NCBI GenBank assembly: GCA_963976395.1 | Contig: CAXBLG010000006.1 | Span: 1 to 64,000, forward strand | From: UBA11612 sp963976395 | GTDB lineage: Bacteria > Pseudomonadota > Alphaproteobacteria > Rhodospirillales > Rhodospirillaceae | Direction: 5' to 3' | DNA: 64,000 bases | Part shown: in pieces, positions 9,336 through 17,390 of the stretch | How positions within the stretch are numbered: position 1 is the stretch's first letter | Layout: the number at the start of each line of letters is the position of its first letter | Program-made: the position numbers and the translations under genes | The notes under the pieces: generated by a model | What the model saw: the letters and a program-made list of their open reading frames with translations, nothing else | What the model was told of the DNA's origin: nothing | Database searches by the model: none

Positions 9336-9410
9336 CTAGCGGTCCAATTCTAACATTCGCAGCCCATTCGGCAGATTGCTTTGCGAATGTTAGAATTAAA
9401 GGACCACTAG
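9336..9410 (+). repeat. Hairpin element copy 1 (trpA-accD gap)
   Basis: A perfect 16-bp stem pairs AATTCTAACATTCGCA (9346-9361) with its complement at 9382-9397. It extends outward, past an AAA bulge, by GGTCC/GGACC and then CTAG/CTAG. The loop is 20 bases. The element ends in CCACTAG, which is also found at 9333-9339 and 9496-9502. The AT-rich stem and lack of a T-run make a plain terminator unlikely. Copy 2 is the same design in opposite orientation. Confidence 0.85.
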
Positions 9411-9424
9411 AAATTATATAAATT

Positions 9425-9501
9425 TAGTGGAGCTTTGGATTTGACATTCGCATCCCAGTCCTGCGCTAAGATCGGAAGCGAATGTCAATTCCGCTCCACT
9501 A
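9425..9501 (-). repeat. Hairpin element copy 2 (inverted relative to copy 1)
   Basis: TAGTGGAGC (9425-9433) pairs with GCTCCACTA (9493-9501). Inside it, GGATTTGACATTCGC (9437-9451) pairs with 9478-9492 with one mismatch, and a TTT bulge sits on the left arm. Read on the minus strand it matches copy 1: AGCGG, then ACATTCGC, a loop, GCGAATGT, AAAG and a CCACTA end. It stops 16 bases before the accD start and leaves the accD Shine-Dalgarno AAGGA just outside the stem, so it could affect accD expression. Confidence 0.82.
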
Positions 9502-9517
9502 GGGAAGGATTTCGGTC

Positions 9518-10507
9518 GTGAACTGGCTGACAAACTTTGTGCGCCCCAAGATACAGAAACTTCGCCGCCCCAAGGAAGTGCCGGCGGACCTCTGGCTGAA
9601 GTGCACGAAATGCAACGAGATGGTATTCCACCGCGAGCTGGAAAAGAACCTGCGTGTGTGTACCCACTGCGGTCATCATCTGCGGATGCCGGTGCGCGAT
9701 CGTTTGAAAATGCTATTCGATAACGCCAAGTGGACCGAGATCGAGCTGCAGTCCGTTGCGGTCGATCCGCTGCGGTTCAAGGATCGTAAGCGTTACAGCG
9801 AACGCCTTAAAGAAGCTCAGGCAAAAACCGGCCTTAAAGACGGCGTGGTTGTTGGCCACGGCGCTATGGGCGGTATGGGCGTTGTTATCGCTGCGTTTGA
9901 ATTCGATTTTATGGGCGGGTCCATGGGTGCGGCCGTAGGCGAGGCGCTTGTCGCGGCTGCTGAGTTGTCGGTGCTGCAGGAAGCGCCGCTGATTGTTATT
10001 CCGTCGTCCGGCGGTGCGCGTATGCAAGAAGGCATTTTATCTCTGATGCAGATGGCGCGCACAACGGTTGCCGTCGATAAGGTGCGCGAGAAGGGCTTGC
10101 CCTATATCGTTGTTCTCACCGACCCGACTACCGGCGGTGTGACGGCCTCGTTTGCCATGTTGGGCGATGTCGCAATTGCCGAGCCCGGCGCCGTTATTGG
10201 TTTTGCCGGCGCGCGCGTTATCGAACAAACCATCCATGAGAAACTCCCGGAAGGCTTTCAGCGCTCCGAATACCTCATGGAGCACGGCATGGTGGATATG
10301 GTTGTGCCGCGCCATGAATTGCGGGCTAAACTCACGCAAGTTCTTGGTCTGCTGTTGCATACCAATCCGGCAGCAGAAGTGTTGAAGATTGCATCGGGTG
10401 CGCGGCGCAGGCCGCTCCGCAAGGACGAGGCCAGCGGACCGACCCTGCCTGATCCTACTGTGCCAGACGCGGCGCATTACGAGTCCGAGGACGAGCCGAG
10501 CAAGTAG
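9518..10507 (+). CDS. accD: Acetyl-CoA carboxylase carboxyltransferase subunit beta
   Basis: Protein of 329 aa, the zinc-bearing half of the carboxyltransferase that makes malonyl-CoA for fatty acid synthesis with AccA. The N-terminal zinc ribbon has Cys29, Cys32, Cys48 and Cys51. The crotonase-like core includes SSGGARMQEG and DPTTGGVTASFAMLGD. The start is GTG at 9518 with GGAAGGA eight bases upstream. A pair of long hairpins fills the gap before it, and accD-folC is a common pairing. Confidence 0.97.
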   Translation: MNWLTNFVRPKIQKLRRPKEVPADLWLKCTKCNEMVFHRELEKNLRVCTHCGHHLRMPVRDRLKMLFDNAKWTEIELQSVAVDPLRFKDRKRYSERLKEAQAKTGLKDGVVVGHGAMGGMGVVIAAFEFDFMGGSMGAAVGEALVAAAELSVLQEAPLIVIPSSGGARMQEGILSLMQMARTTVAVDKVREKGLPYIVVLTDPTTGGVTASFAMLGDVAIAEPGAVIGFAGARVIEQTIHEKLPEGFQRSEYLMEHGMVDMVVPRHELRAKLTQVLGLLLHTNPAAEVLKIASGARRRPLRKDEASGPTLPDPTVPDAAHYESEDEPSK

Positions 10508-10537
10508 TTCGGCCTTTCATAGAGCCAGCGCCATGCG

Positions 10538-11893
10538 ATGCGCACATCGGGGCCGAACGTGACCGATTCTCCAGGCAGCGAGTCCCATTTCGACGCACCC
10601 GCGAAGGTCGATGCCGCGTTAGAACGTCTTACGCATCTGTATCCGAAACTGATCGACTTATCGCTCGATCGTATGCACCGTCTGCTTATCGATTTGGGCA
10701 ATCCGCACCTACGCTTACCCCCGGTCATTCATGTGGCGGGGACCAATGGCAAAGGATCGACCATCGCGATGATGCGAGCGGTGCTGGAAGCGGCGGGCTA
10801 CCGCGTCCATGTTTATACGTCACCGCATCTGGTGCGGTTTTCTGAACGCATTCGTCTTGTCGGCGGTCTCATTGATGAAACCCTGCTGCTCGCCTTGCTT
10901 GAACACGTTGAGGATGCGAACGCGGGTCGGCCTATTACTTTTTTTGAAGTCACCACCGCGGTGGCCTTTATGGCATTCGCGCGTATTCCGGCCGACGTGA
11001 CGTTATTGGAGACCGGGCTCGGCGGCCGTTTTGATGCGACCAACGTTATAAGCAATCCCATCGCGACGGTTCTGACGTCCATCTCGATGGATCACATGCA
11101 ATATCTGGGAGATACTCTGGCGCTGATCGCCGGAGAGAAGGCGGCGATCATGAAAGCGGGCGCGCCTTGTATAAGCGCTGTTCAGTTGCCGGATGCGGCG
11201 AAGGTGATCGCTGATGCCGCGTTGAAAATTGGCGCGTCTGTGTATGTCCAGGATACCGACTGGCATGTGCAGGCGGCAGACCTCGGCGGCGGCTTTACCT
11301 ACAATAGCGCGCAAAGTGAATGGACGGCGCCGTCCCCAGCGCTGCCCGGCCGTCATCAGATCGATAATGCGGGACTCGCCCTCGCGGCCTTGGATGCCTC
11401 CGGGCTCGCTATTCCGCCGTTCGCGGTTCGCAGCGGCATGCGCGCCATAGACTGGCCCGCCCGGGCTCAACGCTTGAAACGCGGCGTTTTGGTCGCCGGG
11501 TTGCCGCCGATGTGGGAACTTTGGCTCGACGGCGGTCACAATGCCGACGCGGGGCGCATAACAGCGCAGCTTATCGCCGATCACTGGAACGATGCGCCGC
11601 TGCATATTATTTGCGGCATGCTTACCTCAAAGGCGGCGGCGGATTATCTGCGTCCGCTCGCAGGACTTGCGGCAAGTTTCACCGCCGTACCCGTACCGTC
11701 CAGCGATGCGGCTTATGCGCCAGCGGATCTAGCGGATGAGGCCAAGCTTGCGGGCTTTGAGAATATTCATGCCGCCGGTAGTTCCGAAGCGGCGTTGGAC
11801 GGCGTCATCTCGCGCGGATCGGCCGCCCGCGCCCGGGTGCTCATATGCGGTTCGCTCTATCTCGCGGGCGATGTGTTGAAGGAAAATGGGTAA
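10538..11893 (+). CDS. folC: Bifunctional folylpolyglutamate / dihydrofolate synthase
   Basis: Protein of up to 451 aa that adds glutamate to dihydropteroate and folates. The ATP loop HVAGTNGKGST lies at about residues 67-77, preceded by the family's LIDLSLDRMHRLL. Other Mur-ligase marks are TSPHLVRFSERI, ETGLGGRFDATN and LDGGHNADAGR. The start is uncertain: ATG at 10538, an ATG five bases earlier in another frame, and GTG at 10559 all precede the conserved region. The next gene starts right after its stop. Confidence 0.95.
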   Translation: MRTSGPNVTDSPGSESHFDAPAKVDAALERLTHLYPKLIDLSLDRMHRLLIDLGNPHLRLPPVIHVAGTNGKGSTIAMMRAVLEAAGYRVHVYTSPHLVRFSERIRLVGGLIDETLLLALLEHVEDANAGRPITFFEVTTAVAFMAFARIPADVTLLETGLGGRFDATNVISNPIATVLTSISMDHMQYLGDTLALIAGEKAAIMKAGAPCISAVQLPDAAKVIADAALKIGASVYVQDTDWHVQAADLGGGFTYNSAQSEWTAPSPALPGRHQIDNAGLALAALDASGLAIPPFAVRSGMRAIDWPARAQRLKRGVLVAGLPPMWELWLDGGHNADAGRITAQLIADHWNDAPLHIICGMLTSKAAADYLRPLAGLAASFTAVPVPSSDAAYAPADLADEAKLAGFENIHAAGSSEAALDGVISRGSAARARVLICGSLYLAGDVLKENG

Positions 11894-12556
11894 GTGACGG
11901 CTGTACTCTTTGATTTAGACGATACGCTTTACAACCGAGCCCCTTGTGTGAAGCGCGTGCTGACCGAACAGCTTGCGATGTACCGTCATAAATTTCCCGG
12001 GGCTACTTACGAAGATTTCCAACAGCACTTTCCGGGATTTGACTTTCAGCGGGGATTTGCGGGCCAGCCCGATGTATACGACAGTCTTCTTCATCACTTT
12101 GGCGTCACGGATATATCATCCGAGGCCATGGTCGCGAATTTTCGTGAATTGTTGGTCAAATACATCGTGGATTACGACGAAGGCACCCCAGTGCTGACGG
12201 TACTTCGCGCGCGCAAGTTGAAGCTTGGTATTGTCACCAACGGGCCTGCCGATATTCAAGGCCGGAAGGTCAATGCGCTTGAACTTAATGCGAAAGTAGA
12301 TGCCGTACTGATCTCCGGCACGGAGGGTATTCGCAAACCGGACGTAGAAATTTTCCGACGTGCAGCTGCGCGGCTGGGGGTCAGCCCTTCAGATTGCTGG
12401 TTTGTCGGCGATAATCCGCATGCGGACATCTACGGCGCGAAAATGGTGGGTATGCAAACGGTATGGATACCCCGAGGGCAAACATGGCCGGACGATCTTG
12501 ATATCGTTCCCGATCACACGATTTCAAAATTGGATGAAATACAGAAATTAATTTAG
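11894..12556 (+). CDS. HAD-superfamily hydrolase
   Basis: Protein of 220 aa with the four HAD motifs: DLDDTLY near the N-terminus (motif I with the nucleophile Asp), VTNGPADIQ (motif II), RKPD (motif III) and FVGDNPHADIYGAK (motif IV). An alpha-helical cap sits between I and II. Substrate cannot be read from the sequence; phosphatases for small phosphorylated metabolites or pyrimidine nucleotides are the closest types. The GTG start abuts the folC stop with no gap, so it is probably translated from the same mRNA. It converges on the DUF2239 gene, nine bases apart. Confidence 0.85.
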   Translation: MTAVLFDLDDTLYNRAPCVKRVLTEQLAMYRHKFPGATYEDFQQHFPGFDFQRGFAGQPDVYDSLLHHFGVTDISSEAMVANFRELLVKYIVDYDEGTPVLTVLRARKLKLGIVTNGPADIQGRKVNALELNAKVDAVLISGTEGIRKPDVEIFRRAAARLGVSPSDCWFVGDNPHADIYGAKMVGMQTVWIPRGQTWPDDLDIVPDHTISKLDEIQKLI

Positions 12557-12565
12557 CGGCGTTAC

Positions 12566-13120
12566 TCAGTTCGCAGGCGTCAGTAGCCGCGACAGATGCG
12601 TGCGAATATCTGTCGGCCAAGCTTTGGTGATAGAGGCAAAGCCTGCCATATCGCCGGCATACAACGCGCGTGCGGCTTCCTCGAACCCGGGGCGATTGCC
12701 CGCCATCACCGACATAAAGCTGTAGGCGGCGTCCCTCGCACGGCGAGTCTCTTCGTCGGGATTTTTGATGCGGCTTGCCTCTTCCACAAGCCGCCGAAGT
12801 GCCGCCGAGGCGCCGCTGGGCTGGCGCTGCAGCCAGGCCCAGTGCCGGGGGAGTAGCGTGACCTCCCTGGATTCAACACCCAGACGCGGGCGACCCGGTC
12901 CTTTTGCGACGGATTTTGGTTTCACACGGGCTAGAACTTCGTCCAGGGAACCGCGGAAATCAAAATCGACTTCTTTGCCGGTTTGGTTGTTGAAAATCAG
13001 AATGCTTCGGGTCTCGCCCCCATCTTGGGTTAGCTTAACCGCTGCAAGTACGTCCGTCAGAGGGCCCGTATTTAAAAGCTGGTCCCCGGCAAACGCCGCA
13101 TAAGTGATATCTGTGTTCAT
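12566..13120 (-). CDS. DUF2239 family protein
   Basis: Protein of 184 aa matching DUF2239: an N-terminal AFAGDQLLNTGPL segment, FNNQTGKEVDFDFRG, then the hallmark GRPRLGVESREVTLLPRHW and GASAALRRLVEEA. The second half resembles a DNA-binding or ribbon-helix-helix-like helix pair (ALRRLVEEASRIKNPDEETRRARDAAYSFM), but its function is not established. There is no Shine-Dalgarno upstream; the -10 box of a good promoter ends five bases before the ATG, so the mRNA is probably leaderless. A 16-bp palindrome covers that promoter, which suggests tight, perhaps self-exerted, control. Confidence 0.85.
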   Translation of the reverse strand: MNTDITYAAFAGDQLLNTGPLTDVLAAVKLTQDGGETRSILIFNNQTGKEVDFDFRGSLDEVLARVKPKSVAKGPGRPRLGVESREVTLLPRHWAWLQRQPSGASAALRRLVEEASRIKNPDEETRRARDAAYSFMSVMAGNRPGFEEAARALYAGDMAGFASITKAWPTDIRTHLSRLLTPAN

Positions 13121-13123
13121 GGG

Positions 13124-13177
13124 CTATATATATTACCCGTATAAAATAAGTCAATAATAACCGGGTAATATATATAG
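13124..13177 (-). promoter_or_regulatory. Palindromic operator over the DUF2239 promoter
   Basis: CTATATATATTACCCG (13124-13139) is repeated as its exact complement at 13162-13177, with 22 bases between. On the minus strand TTGACT (13149-13154) and ATATAT (13126-13131), 17 bases apart, form a promoter in which one repeat arm overlaps the -10 box and the other lies upstream of the -35. That is a usual repressor-operator layout. The predicted start of transcription falls at or next to the A of the DUF2239 ATG. Confidence 0.75.
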
Positions 13178-13180
13178 TGG

Positions 13181-14674
13181 CTATTTCGCCCAGTCCGGCA
13201 CCACGCCTGCCGTAATCTCAAAGACAGCCATGACTCCGGCGTAGGCAGCAACCGTCAACACGGCGATACAGATAAAGTTTAACCAAACTCCCGCCCGCGC
13301 CATTTGCGGGATGGTGATGTGTCCTGAGCCGAACACTACGGCATTGGGCGGCGTTGCGGGCGGCAGCATGAAGGCGCAACTGGCGGCCAGCGCTGCGGGC
13401 ACGCACAGCAGCAGCGGATTCTCGCCAAGTCCGAGAGCCAACCCGCTCAGTACAGGAAGTAATGTGGCCGTTGTTGCGGTGTTAGAGGTTACTTCAGTGA
13501 GAAAAACCACCACGGTCACCACTGTCAGCAGCATCAACCAGGTTGGCGCGCCGCTCAGGCCCGACATTGCAGTCCCGATCCATTCCGCAAGCCCGCTCGT
13601 CGTGGCGCCGTCCGCCAAACTCAATCCGCCGCCGAACAACAGCAACACGCCCCAAGGCACACGATTGGCCCAGTCCCAGTTCAGGGCGAACACTCCGCGC
13701 TTCAGGTCCACCGGAATAATGAACAGCGCCAAGGCTACGCCCATAGCGATTCCCGAATCTGATAAGCCCAGGTTAGGCCATGCATCGGTGATAAGCGGCA
13801 GAAATATCCAAAGGCCTGCGGCAGTCAAAAACGCGGCCCCGGCAATTATTTCGCCGCGCGCGGCAGGCCCCAGGTTTGCGCGCTGTGACGCAATCACAGC
13901 GCTCGCGCCCTCAACCGCTGCGCTCGGAAGGCGAAACGCGACGCGGGTGAGCACGATCCAGGTGAGAGCAAGCAGCACAAGCGAAAGCGGGACGCCGAAT
14001 ACCATCCACTGGGCAAATCCAATCGTCACACCGTAAGTTTGATCGAAATACGCGGCGAGCAGCGCATTGGGCGGCGTGCCGACCAAAGTCGCTAGTCCGC
14101 CTACACTCGCGCCGTAAGCAACGGCCAGCACCAAAGCGGTTTTTAATCCGGCAACCGGTGAGCGTTGTCCGGTATCATCTTCCAGCAAAGCCACGACCGA
14201 CAAGGCGATGGGCAGCATCATCATCGCCGTGGCGGTGTTGCTCACCCACATGCTCAAAAACGCAGTGGCGATCATGAATCCGCCGACCAATTGCCGCGCC
14301 CCCGTTCCGGTGACGGACAGCAAACTCAAGGCGATTCGTTGATGCAGATTCCAGCGCTGAATGGTCAGGGCGATCAGAAAACCACCGAGAAAGAGAAAAA
14401 TGACCGGATTGGCATAGGGCGCTGCTGCTGTGCGCATATCGCCGATTCCGAGCAGCGGCAGGAGCGCCAGCGGCAAAAGTCCGGTTGCGTAAACGGGAAT
14501 GGCTTCTGTGATCCACCACGTCGCCATCAGAACGGCAAGGGCCGCTGTGCGCCATGCTGCGGGCGGCATACCCTCGGGGGCCGGGGCCAGCAGCAAGACC
14601 ACAAAGGCCACGAGTCCTCCGATCAGCCCAATCGTCCGGCGGCGCGCATCGCGGCCTGTCAAGCTGTCCGTCAC
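13181..14674 (-). CDS. SLC13/DASS-family sodium- or proton-coupled anion transporter
   Basis: Protein of 497 aa with about 11-12 membrane segments. Both DASS signature SNT motifs are present (WVSNTATAMMMLPIA and EVTSNTATTATLLPV), and ATWWITEAIPVYATGLLPL matches the conserved first region. Such carriers take up dicarboxylates, citrate or sulfate; the substrate cannot be told here. I chose the GTG at 14674, which follows a G-rich GGGGGG stretch nine bases upstream; TTG at 14722 and ATG at 14704 are alternatives. It diverges from the MFS gene at 14788 and is followed by the DUF2239 promoter. Confidence 0.88.
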   Translation of the reverse strand: MTDSLTGRDARRRTIGLIGGLVAFVVLLLAPAPEGMPPAAWRTAALAVLMATWWITEAIPVYATGLLPLALLPLLGIGDMRTAAAPYANPVIFLFLGGFLIALTIQRWNLHQRIALSLLSVTGTGARQLVGGFMIATAFLSMWVSNTATAMMMLPIALSVVALLEDDTGQRSPVAGLKTALVLAVAYGASVGGLATLVGTPPNALLAAYFDQTYGVTIGFAQWMVFGVPLSLVLLALTWIVLTRVAFRLPSAAVEGASAVIASQRANLGPAARGEIIAGAAFLTAAGLWIFLPLITDAWPNLGLSDSGIAMGVALALFIIPVDLKRGVFALNWDWANRVPWGVLLLFGGGLSLADGATTSGLAEWIGTAMSGLSGAPTWLMLLTVVTVVVFLTEVTSNTATTATLLPVLSGLALGLGENPLLLCVPAALAASCAFMLPPATPPNAVVFGSGHITIPQMARAGVWLNFICIAVLTVAAYAGVMAVFEITAGVVPDWAK

Positions 14675-14787
14675 GTGATCGCACCCCCCATCCCATAAAA
14701 TCATTTGTAAACTAGCAAGCAACCACCTAAATGGCCCGAGTATTTATTACTTACGCGGCGCGCGCTGGAACAAGGACCGAAACGCCC

Positions 14788-16113
14788 ATGGCCGGCACAA
14801 CCGTTAAATCTTTGGCCGCCCTGCTCATAGGCACGGCGATTCTGATTCTCGGCCAAGGCCTGATGCTGGCGCTGGTGCCTTTGTCCATGAACGCGCGTGG
14901 GTTTTCGGTAACCGCGGTCTCCTTGGTCGGTGCGGCCTATTTCGCCGGATTTTTTGCTGGTGCGTGGCGCGGTGATGCGATCCTGCGCTCGGTCGGCCAT
15001 ATCCGCGCCTATGGTGGCTTGGTCGCTCTTATTATCGTTGCCGTTCTGTCGTTGCCGTTTTTCTCTGAGGCCGCGATTTGGGTTGTGTTGCGATTCCTTC
15101 ACGGATTTGCGGCGGGCGGGGCATTTCTGGCTATTGAAGCCTGGCTGAATGGCGCTGCCGATGAAAAATCCCGGGGCCGGGTGCTCGCGAGTTATATGGT
15201 GGTGACGCTCGGTGGTTTGGGCGCCGCACAGTTTTTGGCCGACGTCGGCGATATCACCACCACGACACCGTTTATTGTCGGCGGCATATTATTTGCCGCG
15301 AGCATTATTCCGGTGGTGCTGACTCGCATCGATGTACCGCCGATTGACACGGCTGTTGGCACGCCTCTTAGCGAGGTGTACCAGCGCTCGCCCTTTGGTG
15401 TGGTCACCAGCTTTGCGGTCGGGATGAGCATCGGTGCGTTCTGGACACTTGGACCGTTTTTTGCGTCCGAAATGGAACTGTCCGTCAGTCAGGCCAGCAC
15501 CCTTATGGCGACGGCTGTTTTTGCGGGTTTGCTTCTACAGTGGCCGGCAGGATATTTTTCCGACCGATATGATCGCCGCTTGGTGGCGGTCGTTATCGCG
15601 GGCACAGCGGGTGCCGCGGCGATTATCGCGATCGTATTCATGGGGATTGTCGGTATACCGCTGATTTATGTGTTCTTCGCAGTTCTGGGCAGTCAATTTT
15701 GCCTTTATCCGATCGCGATGGCGCATGCGGTCGACCAGGTGCAGGGGCGCAACGAATCTCTAGGCGTTGCACGCGGCCTGATTATGTCTAACGGATTGGG
15801 GCAAACGATTGGACCTTTACTGGCCGGGCCGTTCGTCGCGCTCTTCGAGCCGCGCGGCCTTCTGATTTATTTTGCAGTCATCCTCGGCGGTATCGCGTTG
15901 TTCACGCGTCGCCGCATGAAAGTCGGCGCGCACGTCACGGCGTCGCAGCAGGGTGCTTATATCTTTGCGCGCTCGACGACGCCTGCGGGTGCAGAATTAA
16001 ATCCGCGGATCGACGACGACGTTTCAGATCATGAAGGCGAGCACGGTAGCGATACCGAGGAACGAAAAGAACCCGGCCAGATCCGTGATGGTGGTCAGGA
16101 TGATGGAGGATGA
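14788..16113 (+). CDS. Major facilitator superfamily transporter
   Basis: Protein of 441 aa with 12 hydrophobic segments ending near residue 395. SDRYDRR between helices 8 and 9 matches the second MFS signature loop, and the start of the N-half resembles YcaD-type carriers. The ATG at 14788 follows AAGGA; an upstream in-frame start at 14731 would add a hydrophilic leader. The last 30 residues are strongly hydrophilic and are encoded by DNA antisense to the mgtE 3' end, a 90-base convergent overlap. The substrate is unknown. Confidence 0.85.
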   Translation: MAGTTVKSLAALLIGTAILILGQGLMLALVPLSMNARGFSVTAVSLVGAAYFAGFFAGAWRGDAILRSVGHIRAYGGLVALIIVAVLSLPFFSEAAIWVVLRFLHGFAAGGAFLAIEAWLNGAADEKSRGRVLASYMVVTLGGLGAAQFLADVGDITTTTPFIVGGILFAASIIPVVLTRIDVPPIDTAVGTPLSEVYQRSPFGVVTSFAVGMSIGAFWTLGPFFASEMELSVSQASTLMATAVFAGLLLQWPAGYFSDRYDRRLVAVVIAGTAGAAAIIAIVFMGIVGIPLIYVFFAVLGSQFCLYPIAMAHAVDQVQGRNESLGVARGLIMSNGLGQTIGPLLAGPFVALFEPRGLLIYFAVILGGIALFTRRRMKVGAHVTASQQGAYIFARSTTPAGAELNPRIDDDVSDHEGEHGSDTEERKEPGQIRDGGQDDGG

Positions 16114-17331
16114 TGCGGCGGGGTCTTGACCCATCCGAATCAGCGAAATGGGCACCAGCGCGCCGGCAATGCCGGCAATGATCATCGACGTGATCATGGC
16201 GGCGGCAATGATCAGCATCAGGCCCAGCGACTGACTCCACAAGAAGACGGCGATGCTGCAAATCGCAGCGATGGCCAGCCCGTTCAAAAGTCCGACGGTG
16301 AGTTCCTTGCCAAGAACAGGCATCCACATGCGAACACCGATCTCGCGCAAGGTTAGCGCGCGCATGGTCACCGCAAGAGCCTGCGCCCCGGCATTGCCCG
16401 ACTGTCCGGCGACCACCGGGAGCAGCACGGCGAGGGCGGTATAGGCGGCGATCGTGTCTTCAAAGAATCCCACAACGGCGGCGGCCAGAAAAGCTGTCGC
16501 CAGATTGATGGTCAACCAGCCGATGCGCTTGCGCACCGCAAAGAGGGGTGGGCTAAGGCCATGTTCTGAGGCACTGGCCCCGACCATTGTTTGAACGCTG
16601 GCGCTTGCGGTCTCTTCCACCGCTCGAATGGAAGCACGAGGCCGCACGATGCCTACAAGTCTTCTGTCTGCACCAACCACGGGCAATGTCGCCATACCCG
16701 TGGTGCGTACGATCTCTGCCAATTCTTCTTCGGTACTTTGCAGATCCAGCGCGTTTTTCAAGGGCTTGGCAAAGCTATCAACCAAGGTCTGGGCAGTGGC
16801 GACAACAAGGTCTTCAACGTTCACGCGCGAGGTCACACGGTTGTCATCGTCCACAACGATGAAGGCGCGTTGTCCTGATATATCCGATTGCCGCAGTCTG
16901 GTGATGGCGTTCTCGGCTGTCATGCCCGATCGCAAAACAACGAAACGTGTATCCATAATCCGCGCGACCGAGCCGGGCGGATAGCTCATGAACCGCTCTA
17001 ATTCCTGGCGGACGTCGGCTGAAACGTATTTCAAAAGGTCACGACGAGGCGCCTTATCCATTTGACCGAGCAGACCTGCAGCAATGCCCGGATGCAGCGA
17101 TCCCATCAATGTGGCCGCCGTATCGCGCGGAAGGCGTGCAATAATCTGGGCGCCGACGTCCGTGGCTAGGTGTTCCATTATTGGTCGCAAGACTTCGGCA
17201 GGTTGCGTTGTCAGAGTGGGCATGACGTCGTCCAGGGGCAGACGTTCTACCTGAAGCGCAGCATTGCCCGGGTGGTTGAGTAGATACTGGCGCTCCAGCG
17301 CCGCGGAGACCGTGGCAATGTCTGCGTCCAT
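16024..17331 (-). CDS. mgtE: Magnesium transporter MgtE
   Basis: Protein of 435 aa in the MgtE order: an N-terminal superhelical domain (about residues 20-125) with repeats of the IIARLPRDTAATLMGSL type, two CBS domains (about 130-250), a plug helix, and a five-helix membrane domain from about residue 265. The membrane part holds RKRIGWLTINL and the pore motif VVAGQSGNAGAQ. In characterised MgtE the cytosolic domains sense Mg2+ and close the pore. A separate protein with the same cytosolic domains is encoded just upstream, and a mechanosensitive-type channel follows that. Its 3' end overlaps the convergent MFS gene. Confidence 0.93.
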   Translation of the reverse strand: MDADIATVSAALERQYLLNHPGNAALQVERLPLDDVMPTLTTQPAEVLRPIMEHLATDVGAQIIARLPRDTAATLMGSLHPGIAAGLLGQMDKAPRRDLLKYVSADVRQELERFMSYPPGSVARIMDTRFVVLRSGMTAENAITRLRQSDISGQRAFIVVDDDNRVTSRVNVEDLVVATAQTLVDSFAKPLKNALDLQSTEEELAEIVRTTGMATLPVVGADRRLVGIVRPRASIRAVEETASASVQTMVGASASEHGLSPPLFAVRKRIGWLTINLATAFLAAAVVGFFEDTIAAYTALAVLLPVVAGQSGNAGAQALAVTMRALTLREIGVRMWMPVLGKELTVGLLNGLAIAAICSIAVFLWSQSLGLMLIIAAAMITSMIIAGIAGALVPISLIRMGQDPAASSSIILTTITDLAGFFSFLGIATVLAFMI

Positions 17332-17390
17332 CGTAAAACTCCTTGAAATCAGCGCTGGAAAATTAGAGCCGGGTAATGAGTGTCCAACAA

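Noticed and set aside
9336..9410. First hairpin as a plain rho-independent terminator of trpA
   Set aside because: The stem is AT-rich with an internal bulge, no T-run follows, and a second inverted copy lies beside it.
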